From Marine Group I thaumarchaeote SCGC AAA799-D11 (GTDB taxonomy: Archaea; Thermoproteota; Nitrososphaeria; Nitrososphaerales; Nitrosopumilaceae): a stretch of DNA of 64,000 nt. The translations under genes were made by a program, and so were the position numbers. The stretch spans positions 62,001 through 126,000 of the forward strand of contig JOSY01000077.1 in the NCBI GenBank assembly GCA_000746765.1, written 5' to 3'. Below are positions 16,101-25,039 of this stretch, piece by piece; within the stretch, counting starts at the first letter, position 1; each line of letters begins with the position of its first letter. The notes under the pieces were generated by a model. That model saw only the letters and a list, made by a program, of their open reading frames with translations, was not told the DNA's origin and did no database searches.

Positions 16101-16895
16101 GTGGATTTTAAAAATAAATCAGTCTTAATTACTGGTGCTTCATCTGGAATTGGAAAACAAAGTGCAATAGAATTTGCAAAACTAGATGCTGATCTAATCC
16201 TAGTTGCAAGAAGAAAAGAAAAACTTGATGAGCTTGCAAGCGAATTAGAAAAATTCAATGCAACTGTTCTTGTTTGTCAATGTGATGTGTCAAATAAAGA
16301 ACAAGTAAAAGAAATGTCAAAAACTGTTTTAGAAAAATTTGACTCTATTGACATACTAGTGAACAATGCAGGTTTTGCAATATATGGTTCTGTTAAAGAT
16401 CTAACCATTGATGAAATAGAATCTCAGATGGAAACAAATTACTTTGGAATGATGTATTGCATCAAAAGTTTTCTTCCATCTATGTTGGAGAAGAAATCTG
16501 GTCATATAGTTAATGTAGCTTCAGTTGCTGCAAGTTTTGGTCTTCCAGGCATTGCATCTTACTGTGCATCAAAATTTGCCATGTTAGGGTTCTCTGAGGG
16601 TCTTAAACATGAACTACATAACACTGGAGTGGGAATTACGGTTGTTAGTCCAATAATGATCAGAACAGACTTTTTTGATCATCCTTCTTTTGAGAAAATG
16701 CCAAAATATTCTCCAACATCGCTTAGTTCTAAAACTGTTGCAAAAGCAATTCTAAAAGCTGCGAATTCTTCTAGATTAGAAATTATTGTTCCTTCTGTTG
16801 TGAGAAGTGCTGTTTGGTTAAAGCATACGTTTCCTTTTTTCATAAACCCCATCATAGGAAAGTCTTTCAAAAAGCAATTAGATTCTATAAAGTAA
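16101..16895 (+). CDS. SDR-family oxidoreductase
   Basis: The 264-residue short-chain dehydrogenase has 'TGASSGIGKQ' (NAD(P) site), 'NNAGFA', a catalytic Ser in 'VASVAAS' and 'YCASK' (Tyr-Lys). The C-terminal hydrophobic stretch 'WLKHTFPFFINPIIG' may associate with membranes, as in some sterol or acylglycerone reductase relatives. It begins with GTG. It could act with the preceding membrane protein, but this is only positional inference. Confidence 0.87.
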   Translation: MDFKNKSVLITGASSGIGKQSAIEFAKLDADLILVARRKEKLDELASELEKFNATVLVCQCDVSNKEQVKEMSKTVLEKFDSIDILVNNAGFAIYGSVKDLTIDEIESQMETNYFGMMYCIKSFLPSMLEKKSGHIVNVASVAASFGLPGIASYCASKFAMLGFSEGLKHELHNTGVGITVVSPIMIRTDFFDHPSFEKMPKYSPTSLSSKTVAKAILKAANSSRLEIIVPSVVRSAVWLKHTFPFFINPIIGKSFKKQLDSIK

Positions 16896-16902
16896 TTCTG
16901 AA

Positions 16903-17304
16903 TTACTCTTCAGCATCATTTTCGGCTTCACTAGAGCCCACATCTAATAATTCAAGTGATTTTAATTCGAATTGGTAAATTGCGTTCATCTCTATCTCTT
17001 TTTCTTTTTCTAAATATTCTGAGACTTTTTTGCTAAGTGGTGCTTTATGTTGATCAAAAACAAATTCGTAAACCTCTCCTTTTAACAAATCATCCATTTT
17101 GATACTTTTTGGAACATCCATAGTTACAATATGTCTGCCATCTTCTACAGCATCATACAATTGAACATCAATTTTGTTGTCTTCATAATAAAACTCGAGA
17201 ATGTATCCTGATTTCTTTAACTCTTCAGGTTTTTTGAATTTAGCATTTTGAATTTCATCAGTAACCCATTCAGGAATTTCGTCTTCTTTTTTCTTTTTTA
17301 CCAT
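16903..17304 (-). CDS. Conserved-looking charged protein of unknown function
   Basis: The 133-residue cytoplasmic protein begins with a basic patch (VKKKKEDE) and ends in an acidic tail (SSEAENDAEE). The middle has a beta-strand pattern ('YILEFYYEDNKIDVQLYDAV'). No motif was recognised. It lies 11 bp downstream of the zinc-ribbon gene on the same strand, and the two probably form an operon. Confidence 0.68.
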   Translation of the reverse strand: MVKKKKEDEIPEWVTDEIQNAKFKKPEELKKSGYILEFYYEDNKIDVQLYDAVEDGRHIVTMDVPKSIKMDDLLKGEVYEFVFDQHKAPLSKKVSEYLEKEKEIEMNAIYQFELKSLELLDVGSSEAENDAEE

Positions 17305-17315
17305 AATTAATCACG

Positions 17316-17627
17316 CTAGTTTTCAGCTTTTTCTTTTTTGCTTTTTGACCACCATTCTAAATAGTCATCATGTTTATCATCACGTGTTCTTTCTTTTTGA
17401 TTGAGTTTGTATCTAATGTCTGAAACTTGTTCTCTAGTAGCATAAAGACCACATCGCTTACATACAAAATTTCTTCTATTTTTCTCATCCATTTTCATTG
17501 GAATGTCAATTTCATCGTATAGTTTGAAAAGATCTTCTCTGCTTCTTTCTTCTTCAGGAACTTCGGATTCGTATTTTTCTTGAATCTTTTTCTTCTCTCT
17601 GTGTGTACATTCTGGACAGTTAGGCAC
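17316..17627 (-). CDS. Zinc-ribbon protein
   Basis: The 103-residue hydrophilic protein has a split zinc ribbon, Cys-x2-Cys near the N-terminus ('CPEC') and 'CKRCG' around residue 56, separated by a charged helix. It starts with GTG. A TATA-like CTTTTATGG about 27 nt upstream on the minus strand suggests a leaderless message. Nucleic acid binding is plausible, but no specific family was recognised. Confidence 0.72.
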   Translation of the reverse strand: MPNCPECTHREKKKIQEKYESEVPEEERSREDLFKLYDEIDIPMKMDEKNRRNFVCKRCGLYATREQVSDIRYKLNQKERTRDDKHDDYLEWWSKSKKEKAEN

Positions 17628-17686
17628 TGATGATTTGGCTTAATTTTTTCCATAAAAGCGTTCCCACATGAAAATTGATCGATAAA

Positions 17687-17756
17687 CATCTGACACGCGG
17701 ATTTTTTCATCATCCCTTTCGGTCCGTTCGCCCATCGAAATCCCGCGTGCCAGATG
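17687..17756. repeat. GC-rich 18/19-bp inverted repeat, possible RNA hairpin
   Basis: CATCTGACACGCGGATTT (17687-17704) is matched by AAATCCCGCGTGCCAGATG (17738-17756): one mismatch and one bulge in about 18 bp, with a 33-nt loop. It is conspicuously GC-rich for this genome. On the minus strand the loop contains CCGAAAGG, a GNRA-capped mini-hairpin. It lies in the gap between the glycosyltransferase end and the zinc-ribbon start. It could be a small RNA, a leader or an inserted element; no tRNA, box C/D or H/ACA signature fits. Confidence 0.55.
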
Positions 17757-17779
17757 AGCGAAATTCTAAAAATAATGTA

Positions 17780-19015
17780 TTATCTCTTTTCTTCTAAGGT
17801 TTGGGCAGCAATCTTTGCTGAATTTTCAGCCCCATTTGGTACAAAATTCTTTGAAAATTCATCCAAATTTTCTTCAAATCTTTCGTAATTCTCTCTAATT
17901 TTTGATATTCCTTCAATTACCTGCTTTGCTTTTGTGGCTAATATTCCCAAATTCTTCTCTTCGGCCCACTTGATGTTGTTTGTATGCTCATCATAAATTG
18001 GAATTCCGATGATTGGCTTTGCCTTTCCGCCCATAATTTCACCCATTACGGTATGTGAGCCGTTTACTACAGCATACTTGCATGAATCCAACACCGTATT
18101 TTTTTCTTGTTCTGAAAGAAATCCAACATCAATCTGGATCCAATCTATTTTTTTTTCTAATGCATCAGAGATAGAATATTTTTTTCCATCTTTTCCTAAA
18201 ACCGAATCAATTTTTGGATCGTTTCTAGCGTGAGAAACTATTCTTTTTTCGGTTTTCATCTCATCTTTACAGAATACTTCTTCATATCTTTGACCAGTAC
18301 CATCATTCGTTGATTTGTTTCCGGTTCTCATCCAGTAACCAAACTCATTATTTTCAATTAGTTTTTCAAGATCAGAACTTTCTGTTTTGTTGATTTTTTT
18401 ATTGTTTGTAAAATGTCCAACATAAGTTACTTTATCTTCAGCTTCTTTAATGAAATTAAGATTGTATTCACACATTGTATAAGGAGGTGGGGAATCAGCA
18501 ACAAGAATCTTTGATGCTTTTTGAATTTGCTTTGCAACAAATATCAATGATGGATATAGATATGATCTAGAACTGTATAATTTTGGTCTGAATTGATTTG
18601 TTATGAATAAACTTGGTATGTTTCTATTTTTTGCTAAAATATTTGATCCCATGTCTCCGTCATTGATTACCAAATCAAATTTTTCTTTGTTGTATAGTTT
18701 CCTTTCTTCTCTGAGATAATTTGCAATTTGTCTAACAAGGGGAGGATTTTTTGAAATTGGTAATAACAAATTCATTAATGACATTGTAACACTTGGACCA
18801 AACTTTCCGTCAATTGGAGTTGGCATTAAAATTTCATGAATCTTTTCTTTTTCATCTGGAAATTTTTTCAGTAATTTCTCATATACGTGATCTTTGCTTG
18901 AAAAATGAACCTCAAATTCTTCTTTAATGTAGTCACCAAGTACTTCGTTTAGCCTCATCATTCTAGAATAGTGGCCACTTCCCCATGGATAGATGAATTC
19001 TCCTATTTTGAGCAC
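17780..19015 (-). CDS. MurG-like glycosyltransferase (GT-B fold)
   Basis: The 411-residue protein opens with 'GEFIYPWGSGHYSRMM', a Gly-rich acceptor-binding loop like that of MurG/GT28-type enzymes. A C-terminal nucleotide-sugar region includes 'NGSHTVMGEIMGGKAKPIIGIP', named here as a landmark. It should transfer a sugar from a nucleotide donor, perhaps to a lipid or glycan. No signal peptide or membrane helix is present. It is 30 bp downstream of the ThiI-like gene on the same strand. Acceptor and donor are unknown. Confidence 0.78.
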   Translation of the reverse strand: MLKIGEFIYPWGSGHYSRMMRLNEVLGDYIKEEFEVHFSSKDHVYEKLLKKFPDEKEKIHEILMPTPIDGKFGPSVTMSLMNLLLPISKNPPLVRQIANYLREERKLYNKEKFDLVINDGDMGSNILAKNRNIPSLFITNQFRPKLYSSRSYLYPSLIFVAKQIQKASKILVADSPPPYTMCEYNLNFIKEAEDKVTYVGHFTNNKKINKTESSDLEKLIENNEFGYWMRTGNKSTNDGTGQRYEEVFCKDEMKTEKRIVSHARNDPKIDSVLGKDGKKYSISDALEKKIDWIQIDVGFLSEQEKNTVLDSCKYAVVNGSHTVMGEIMGGKAKPIIGIPIYDEHTNNIKWAEEKNLGILATKAKQVIEGISKIRENYERFEENLDEFSKNFVPNGAENSAKIAAQTLEEKR

Positions 19016-19045
19016 AATATTGAAACTAAAATGCCGTTTAAATTC

Positions 19046-20218
19046 TCAATGATTCTCTTCTAGAGAATCTAAAATATCATGTACGTTATTTGGTCCTGCC
19101 TGAATGGAGATGACTTTTTTTGTTTTCAGGGCATTTTCTACCTCTTTTTTTGCAAAAGATGGAATTTCATCTGAATTCATGCTCGCAATTTTTTCTAACT
19201 TGTTGATGTTTCTCTCCAATCCAATCTCTTTTGCTTCATCAAACAGACTTGTATCTACGCCAGATAATGGAATGAGAGGGATTTTCTTTTTTGAAAATAC
19301 ATGTTTTAGCGAATTATCTATAAAATCAGATGAAAAAATCTGTGGTGATAAAGCCAATGAAACTCGTTTGTTTGAGAATTGCAATAATATTTCCAAAATT
19401 GAATTTACATATATCAAATAATTTTTGATTCCATTAGAATTTATTTTTAGATTAAAGAATTCCAACTCTATTTTATCTTGTACTAATCTTGGAATTATCT
19501 GGTTTAGCATTTTAGCTAGATTCATCAACTCTGATTTTTGTCGATAACAAACTATCACCTTTGTGTCATATCCTTGCTTTATGGTTTCATAACAAGAGAC
19601 TGCTGATAATTCATCATACACTGCACAAATTGTTTTTTCATTTTGTGATTGATATGGAATTCCTCCTTTTCCTTTATCTGAAAAAATACAGATGTATGCA
19701 TTATTTTTTGTCAAATACGTATACAGCAACTTATCATAATCTTGTTCAGTGCCTGGATGAGCGCCCAATTTTGATTTTTTTTCAATAATGTTTGATGTAG
19801 CTGCAATCTCTACATCTTTAGCAAGAAATCCTTTTGATATTCCTTCTACTCTGACTAGAAATTTTTCACCTTTTAAGAGTAAATTACCTCCCACAGAAGT
19901 AATTTCAGAAACAACATCTTGGAAATCATTTTTTATTTGTCTTGCAATTGCAATCTCTTTTATCCCAAATAGCATGTTGATTGCAGATGATGCAAAAACC
20001 GGATCATTTGCTTCTACTAGAATAACTTCTCCGTCCCGCTTTACTAATTTGAATTGCTGATTTTTTATTTTTAGAATTTTTTTAATATTCGAAATTAATT
20101 GTGGTATCTTATTTTTTGAAAATATAGTTGGAAAAACTATAACATATGATATCTCATCCATATTTTCTATTTGAAAATCTACTTGTTTATAATTTAGGAC
20201 AAAACTTCGGGTAATCAA
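19046..20218 (-). CDS. ThiI-like THUMP-domain protein lacking the PP-loop
   Basis: The first half has a ferredoxin-like region and THUMP domain with the archaeal ThiI signature 'KLGAHPGTEQDYDKLLY' and 'YICIFSDKGKGGIPYQS'. The second half is placed like the ThiI ATP-pyrophosphatase domain. However, where ThiI has SGGxDS, this protein reads 'ICAVYDELSAVSCYETIK', so the ATP-binding loop is lost. 4-Thiouridine synthesis is therefore unlikely by the usual mechanism. A start at 20161 (MDEISYVIV) is possible. It is divergent from the APS/PAPS reductase gene, 27 bp apart, which hints at a sulfur or RNA-related role. Confidence 0.72.
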   Translation of the reverse strand: MITRSFVLNYKQVDFQIENMDEISYVIVFPTIFSKNKIPQLISNIKKILKIKNQQFKLVKRDGEVILVEANDPVFASSAINMLFGIKEIAIARQIKNDFQDVVSEITSVGGNLLLKGEKFLVRVEGISKGFLAKDVEIAATSNIIEKKSKLGAHPGTEQDYDKLLYTYLTKNNAYICIFSDKGKGGIPYQSQNEKTICAVYDELSAVSCYETIKQGYDTKVIVCYRQKSELMNLAKMLNQIIPRLVQDKIELEFFNLKINSNGIKNYLIYVNSILEILLQFSNKRVSLALSPQIFSSDFIDNSLKHVFSKKKIPLIPLSGVDTSLFDEAKEIGLERNINKLEKIASMNSDEIPSFAKKEVENALKTKKVISIQAGPNNVHDILDSLEENH

Positions 20219-20245
20219 TATAAAACAAATACTTCAAGTGAATGT

Positions 20246-20971
20246 GTGACCAGATTTACGCAAGAACAAGTAGATGATCTTAACTCAAAGATAAAGACAG
20301 CTGAAGAAGCTCTCCAATGGGCATCAGACAATTTACATCCTAAAATTGCAAAGGCTTCAAGCTTTGGTGCTGAAGATGCAGTCGTAATGGATATGATGTT
20401 AAAAATCAATCCAGAATTTAGATTCTTTACTTTAGATACTGGTAGATTGCCTCAAGAGACATATGATATCATGGATGTCTTGAGAAAAAAATACAATATT
20501 ACAATTGAAGTATTATTCCCTGATACCAAAGAAGTTGAAGATATGGTAAAAGAAAAGGGTCTGAATTTATTCTATGAAAGTGTTGAAAACAGAAAACTCT
20601 GTTGTGAAATACGTAAAGTGCATCCAATGAATAAAATGTTGAATACTCTTGATGGATGGATTACTGGATTAAGACGAGAACAAACAAAAATCAGAGAAGA
20701 CGTAACAATGTTTCAGATTGACCATGGACATGGTGATATCCTAAAGATTAACCCAATCATTGATTGGACATGGGATCAAATTCAGGAATACATCAAAAAA
20801 CATGACTTACCATACAATAGCCTTCTTGACAAAGGCTACCCTAGTATTGGATGTGAGCCTTGTACGAGACCAATAAAACCTGGTGAAGACATTCGTGCAG
20901 GAAGATGGTGGTGGGAACAAGGCGAACACAAAGAGTGTGGCCTTCATATAGAGCGTAAAAACGAGGATTAG
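20246..20971 (+). CDS. cysH: Adenylylsulfate/PAPS reductase, iron-sulfur type
   Basis: The 241-residue enzyme reduces APS or PAPS to sulfite. It shows the PP-loop-like '[10 protein letters not shown]', the '[11 protein letters not shown]' motif, two cysteine pairs ('LCCEIRK' and 'GCEPC') that bind a [4Fe-4S] cluster, and the C-terminal redox motif 'ECGLH'. The cluster cysteines are typical of APS reductases, although some PAPS-using enzymes also have them. The start is GTG. Sat begins 2 nt after its stop, so the two are cotranscribed. Confidence 0.92.
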   Translation: MTRFTQEQVDDLNSKIKTAEEALQWASDNLHPKIAKASSFGAEDAVVMDMMLKINPEFRFFTLDTGRLPQETYDIMDVLRKKYNITIEVLFPDTKEVEDMVKEKGLNLFYESVENRKLCCEIRKVHPMNKMLNTLDGWITGLRREQTKIREDVTMFQIDHGHGDILKINPIIDWTWDQIQEYIKKHDLPYNSLLDKGYPSIGCEPCTRPIKPGEDIRAGRWWWEQGEHKECGLHIERKNED

Positions 20972-20972
20972 C

Positions 20973-22115
20973 ATGTCAGAAAACGATTCTATCAAACCAC
21001 ATGGTGGAGTACTAGTAAACAGAATTACAAATATTGATCCTACCGGATTATTCTCAGTTACAATTTCAGAAGACTTGGCAAATGATGTAGAAAACATTGC
21101 CGATGGTATCTTTAGTCCTTTAGAGGGATTTTTAGGCCAACAAGATTTTGAGAGCGTTGTATCAAGAGGAAGATTGGCAAATGATTTGGCATGGACTATT
21201 CCTATTGTACTAGATGTTGATGAACAAACAGGCTCTAAAATGAAAGAGTCTGGCAAAGTTCTATTACAAAATCCTCAAGGTGTAGGCGTTGCAGTGTTAA
21301 ATGTTGAAGAGGTCTATACCTTTGATAAAGAAAAAACATCACAAGGAATCTATGGAACAACTGACTCTTCTCATCCCGGCGTTGCAAAGACAATGTCGAT
21401 GAAAGACTATCTTGTTTCAGGAAAGATTGACTATATTCAAAGACCTGATGATACTGAGATTAGAAAATACAGACTAACTCCAAAACAAACAAGACAAGCA
21501 TTTGCACAAGCCGGTTGGAAGACTATTTGTGCATTTCAAACAAGAAATCCTCCACATGTAGCACATGAAATGCTACAAAAGACATCAATTACAACAAGAG
21601 ATGGTGTTTTTGTAAATCCAATTATTGGAAAGAAAAAGTCTGGTGACTTTGTTGATGAAGTTATTGTAAAATGTTATGAAACCATGATTGAGAAATACTA
21701 TCCAGAAAATAGATGTCGTCTTGGAACTCTACATACTGAGATGAAATATGCTGGACCAAAAGAAGCAATTCATCACGCAATCATGAGACAAAACTATGGT
21801 TGCACTCACATAATTATTGGTAGAGATCATGCTGGTGTCGGAAAATTTTATGAACCATTTGCGGCACAAGAGATATTTTCAGACTATCCTGAACTAGAAA
21901 TTGCTCCAGTATTCTTCCCACCATTCTTCTATTGTAGAAAATGTCTTACATATACAACTCCAAAGGCATGTCCACATGACAATGATGACAAAGAGCAGAT
22001 CAGTGGAACTGCATTAAGAGAGATGATTCAAAACGGACAAGCACCTTCTGAGTTTATCCTAAGACCAGAGGTTGCACAAGTAATATTGAATCATCCAAAG
22101 CCTTTTGTTGATTAG
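20973..22115 (+). CDS. sat: Sulfate adenylyltransferase (ATP sulfurylase)
   Basis: The 380-residue enzyme makes APS from sulfate and ATP. Catalytic motifs '[12 protein letters not shown]' and '[10 protein letters not shown]' are intact. Cysteines in '[18 protein letters not shown]' form the zinc site found in archaeal and dissimilatory-type homologues. It follows cysH almost without gap. With CysC and CysQ at 1.3-2.6 kb, the window holds the activation and reduction steps of assimilatory sulfate metabolism. Confidence 0.95.
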   Translation: MSENDSIKPHGGVLVNRITNIDPTGLFSVTISEDLANDVENIADGIFSPLEGFLGQQDFESVVSRGRLANDLAWTIPIVLDVDEQTGSKMKESGKVLLQNPQGVGVAVLNVEEVYTFDKEKTSQGIYGTTDSSHPGVAKTMSMKDYLVSGKIDYIQRPDDTEIRKYRLTPKQTRQAFAQAGWKTICAFQTRNPPHVAHEMLQKTSITTRDGVFVNPIIGKKKSGDFVDEVIVKCYETMIEKYYPENRCRLGTLHTEMKYAGPKEAIHHAIMRQNYGCTHIIIGRDHAGVGKFYEPFAAQEIFSDYPELEIAPVFFPPFFYCRKCLTYTTPKACPHDNDDKEQISGTALREMIQNGQAPSEFILRPEVAQVILNHPKPFVD

Positions 22116-22146
22116 ATATTTATTCAATCAAACTTGCACTAGCTCA

Positions 22147-22812
22147 ATGAGATATCTATTTGCAATAATTTTGCTTTCTGGAATTTTTATTACTCCTGCA
22201 TTTGCTCAGGAGATAAATCCGTCATTAATGATTGACTCTATAGAGATTCCTGCTGAAGAATTTAACAGAGTTTTGCGTGATGCACCTATTGTTCCACTAG
22301 ATGATGTTCATGCAGTCAGCTGGCAAGTAACAATTGATAACAATCTTCTTTATGCAAATCCTGATGGAAATGCCGTCTTTAGGCTGTATGATGCAAATTC
22401 TGAAGATCAATTCATTGAAGTTGGAATGGGTGCAATTCCTGATAACAAGTTCTGGGTTGCAGTTCAAACTCCAAAGGAAGGATATGTTGTAGTTCATAGT
22501 GACTTGGAAAGAGGTTGGTATCCACAAGCAAAATCAATTGTGTCGTATACTGATAGAGCTGGAATGACCGTAAATAATGGAGCAAGAATTGTAGTTACGA
22601 ATCTGAATATTGGTGAATTTGCAATTGGTTCTTACTCTGTGTATGGAATGGAAGGCTCTACTGATCCTCCTGCAGTCAATTCAGGAAGTCTACTCTTAGA
22701 ATTTCTTTCAGGTGACCCTTCAAAGAATGCATTTGCAATGTTTCCATTTTATGTTGCAGCAGGAATTGGTGTTATAGTTGGAGTGCTGTTTCTAACTAAG
22801 AAGCGTTCTTAG
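22147..22812 (+). CDS. Exported membrane-anchored protein of unknown function
   Basis: The ATG at 22147 gives a clean signal peptide (MRYLFAIILLSG, ending PAFAQ at about residue 19). An external domain of about 170 residues follows, then a C-terminal transmembrane helix ('FPFYVAAGIGVIVGVLFL') and a basic tail (TKKRS). The protein is thus held outside the membrane. No domain was recognised. A longer upstream frame from 22105 would spoil the signal peptide. The 3' end overlaps convergent endonuclease III by 17 bp. Confidence 0.75.
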   Translation: MRYLFAIILLSGIFITPAFAQEINPSLMIDSIEIPAEEFNRVLRDAPIVPLDDVHAVSWQVTIDNNLLYANPDGNAVFRLYDANSEDQFIEVGMGAIPDNKFWVAVQTPKEGYVVVHSDLERGWYPQAKSIVSYTDRAGMTVNNGARIVVTNLNIGEFAIGSYSVYGMEGSTDPPAVNSGSLLLEFLSGDPSKNAFAMFPFYVAAGIGVIVGVLFLTKKRS

Positions 22813-23452
22813 ATTTGTAAAACTTACAACTTCGTTTTATCTTACATACATCACACATTGGAGATATTGGTTTGCAGATATTTTGACCATACATTACAAA
22901 TGTATCATTAATGTCAATCCAAAATTTCTTGTCAACTTTTTTCATTAATTCTTGTTCTGTCTCTTCAGGATTTTTTGTTTCAACAAGTCCTAGTCTGTTT
23001 GAAATTCGATGAACATGAATATCAACTGGAATTGCAGGTTTTTCAAATGCATAAACTAGTACACAGTTTGCAGTCTTTCTTCCCACACCTGGCAATTCTA
23101 CTAATGTATCAAGATCTTCAGGCACTTTACCCTTGTATTTTGAATCAATAATCTTTGCAACTTCGATAATTCTTTTGGATTTTACATGATAGAAGCCAAT
23201 TGGCTTGATTATTTTTTCAACATCTTTTAGTTTTGCATTTGCAAGTTGTTTTGGATTTTTGTATTTTGAGAATAATATTTTGACTACCTTGGTTGTACTC
23301 TCATCTTTTGTTCTGGCAGAAAGTATTGTTCCAATTAAAATGCTAAATGGGCCAGTCTCAGCATCATGAAGATCTCTTAGTGCAGTTATTCGTGGAGTCT
23401 TTACGGAATTCATAGTATCCATCATTTTGCTTAGAATTTTTTCCATTTTCAT
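22796..23452 (-). CDS. nth: Endonuclease III, DNA glycosylase/AP lyase
   Basis: The enzyme removes oxidised pyrimidines and cleaves AP sites. It has the helix-hairpin-helix 'LPGVGRKTANCV' with the catalytic Lys, the catalytic Asp in 'VDIHVHRIS', and a C-terminal [4Fe-4S] loop with C-x6-C-x2-C-x5-C spacing ('CKPISPMCDVCKIKRSC'). The ATG at 23452 (MKMEKILS) is chosen; the frame stays open to a TTG at 23470. Its start is about 50 bp from the divergent aconitase-X gene. Confidence 0.92.
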   Translation of the reverse strand: MKMEKILSKMMDTMNSVKTPRITALRDLHDAETGPFSILIGTILSARTKDESTTKVVKILFSKYKNPKQLANAKLKDVEKIIKPIGFYHVKSKRIIEVAKIIDSKYKGKVPEDLDTLVELPGVGRKTANCVLVYAFEKPAIPVDIHVHRISNRLGLVETKNPEETEQELMKKVDKKFWIDINDTFVMYGQNICKPISPMCDVCKIKRSCKFYKSKNAS

Positions 23453-23501
23453 ATGAAAAACTACGTACAAGTATTATAACTGTAAATCCAAATCAATCTC
23501 A

Positions 23502-24656
23502 TTGGAATTAACTAGGGAAGAAGAATCTGCACTAAAAGGCGAACAAGGCGAAATTATGCAGATGGCATACAGAATTCTTGTTGCAACTGGTGAGGCAACA
23601 GATGCAGAAAAACTGGTTCCAATTGAATGGACTCATCTCTCAGGTGTAAATTATAATACAATAGGTGATGCAGGAGAGGAATTTCTTTCTAGTATTAGCA
23701 AAGATGCACGAGTCAAGGTAAAGACTACTCTTAATCCTATGGGTTTTGACATTGATAATGTATCAAACTATGGACTAGATGAGAACTTTATTGCAAAACA
23801 ACTCTCTATTAGAAACTCATATGAAACAATGGGTGTTATTCCATCTTTTTCATGTATTCCTTACGAAATTTTTGATATTCCAAAAGATGGAACTCAAGTT
23901 GCATTTGCAGAAAGCAATGCTGCAATTCATGCAAATTCCTATGATAATTTGAAAACAAACAAGGAAAGTGCATTTAGTGCATTAGCTAGTGCGTTAACTG
24001 GAAAAAGTCCATACTCTTCATTGCGAAAAGAAGATTCACCAAACATAACAATTAGAATGAAAGTAGACAATCCAAATGAACTAACATATGGAATGTTGGG
24101 ATTCTTTGCAGGCAAAGTTGGAGATATCTCTGTAAATATTTCTGGTTTAGGTGAGATGGATAATCGTCAGTGCAAGGCAATGTGTGGGGGGATGGGAACC
24201 TCTGGAACGTGTGCAAAATTTATTTTTGGAGATGGGGATTCAGATTCTGAAAAAATTGATTTTGATGAAAAAGCAATGCAAAATGTTCATGATGAACTAA
24301 ATACATCTGAGAAAGGTGATATCATTACTCTCGGTAGTCCTCAACTTGGCTTGGAAGAAATTTCAGAACTTGCTGGAAAACTAAAGGGACGAACATTTGA
24401 AAAGAGGTGCATGATATTTACTCCTAGAACCGTAAAGGAACAAGCAAGAAAAATCGGTTACACAAATGAACTCAAACGTGCCGGATGTGAAATTCTTTCT
24501 GACTGTTGTACTTGTCTTACTCCATTAATCAACAAGGACAATGTTGATGCAGTTACCACTAATAGTATCAAGGGTGCATTTTACTTGAAAAACTCTAATG
24601 GTGTTGGTGTAAATCTAAAACCATTATCACAAATAATAGAAGATGAGACAAAATGA
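23502..24656 (+). CDS. Phosphomevalonate dehydratase large subunit (aconitase X)
   Basis: A 384-residue aconitase-X catalytic subunit (DUF521). Cysteines in 'SFSCIPYEIF', 'MCGGMGTSGTCAKF' and 'SDCCTCLTPL' would bind the iron-sulfur cluster. In archaea this family, with its small subunit, dehydrates mevalonate 5-phosphate to trans-anhydromevalonate phosphate in the archaeal mevalonate pathway to isoprenoid lipids. The small subunit gene overlaps the stop by 4 nt (ATGA). Starts with TTG. Confidence 0.88.
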   Translation: MELTREEESALKGEQGEIMQMAYRILVATGEATDAEKLVPIEWTHLSGVNYNTIGDAGEEFLSSISKDARVKVKTTLNPMGFDIDNVSNYGLDENFIAKQLSIRNSYETMGVIPSFSCIPYEIFDIPKDGTQVAFAESNAAIHANSYDNLKTNKESAFSALASALTGKSPYSSLRKEDSPNITIRMKVDNPNELTYGMLGFFAGKVGDISVNISGLGEMDNRQCKAMCGGMGTSGTCAKFIFGDGDSDSEKIDFDEKAMQNVHDELNTSEKGDIITLGSPQLGLEEISELAGKLKGRTFEKRCMIFTPRTVKEQARKIGYTNELKRAGCEILSDCCTCLTPLINKDNVDAVTTNSIKGAFYLKNSNGVGVNLKPLSQIIEDETK

Positions 24657-25039
24657 AGATTCTAGTTTCAGGAAAAGTTGAAGGTACTGTTCTAAAATCA
24701 AAGGATGCAATTAATTTTTTAGGTACAGTTGACAAAAAAACTGGAATCATCAGTGACAAAAATCATGAGCTATATGAAAAATCAATTAAAGACACAATTC
24801 TAGTTTTTCCTTCTGGTGTTGGAAGTAGTGTTGGTGCATACACAATTTACTCTATAAAATCAAACGGAACTGCACCACTTGCAATGATCTGCCAAAAAGC
24901 TGATCTTACAGTAGCTACTGGATGTGCTCTTGCAAATATTCCCCTAGTGATTTTATCTGATGAAGAATTTTCTTCAATAAATAATGGAATGAAACTATCA
25001 CTTGATACTGATTCTAGTAATCCTCTTCAGTATCAATGA
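24653..25039 (+). CDS. Phosphomevalonate dehydratase small subunit (aconitase X swivel domain)
   Basis: The 128-residue DUF126 swivel domain pairs with the upstream large subunit. The conserved 'DTILVFPSGVGSSVGAYTIY' region carries the Ser residues that face the active site in this family. The ATG overlaps the previous stop, indicating translational coupling. The last 26 bp overlap the convergent RqcH gene. Confidence 0.88.
   Translation: MKILVSGKVEGTVLKSKDAINFLGTVDKKTGIISDKNHELYEKSIKDTILVFPSGVGSSVGAYTIYSIKSNGTAPLAMICQKADLTVATGCALANIPLVILSDEEFSSINNGMKLSLDTDSSNPLQYQ

Noticed and set aside
17687..17756. tRNA or box C/D sRNA in the GC-rich hairpin
   Set aside because: There is no cloverleaf or T-loop consensus. 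The ATGATGA in the loop (minus strand) has no matching CTGA box at suitable spacing.
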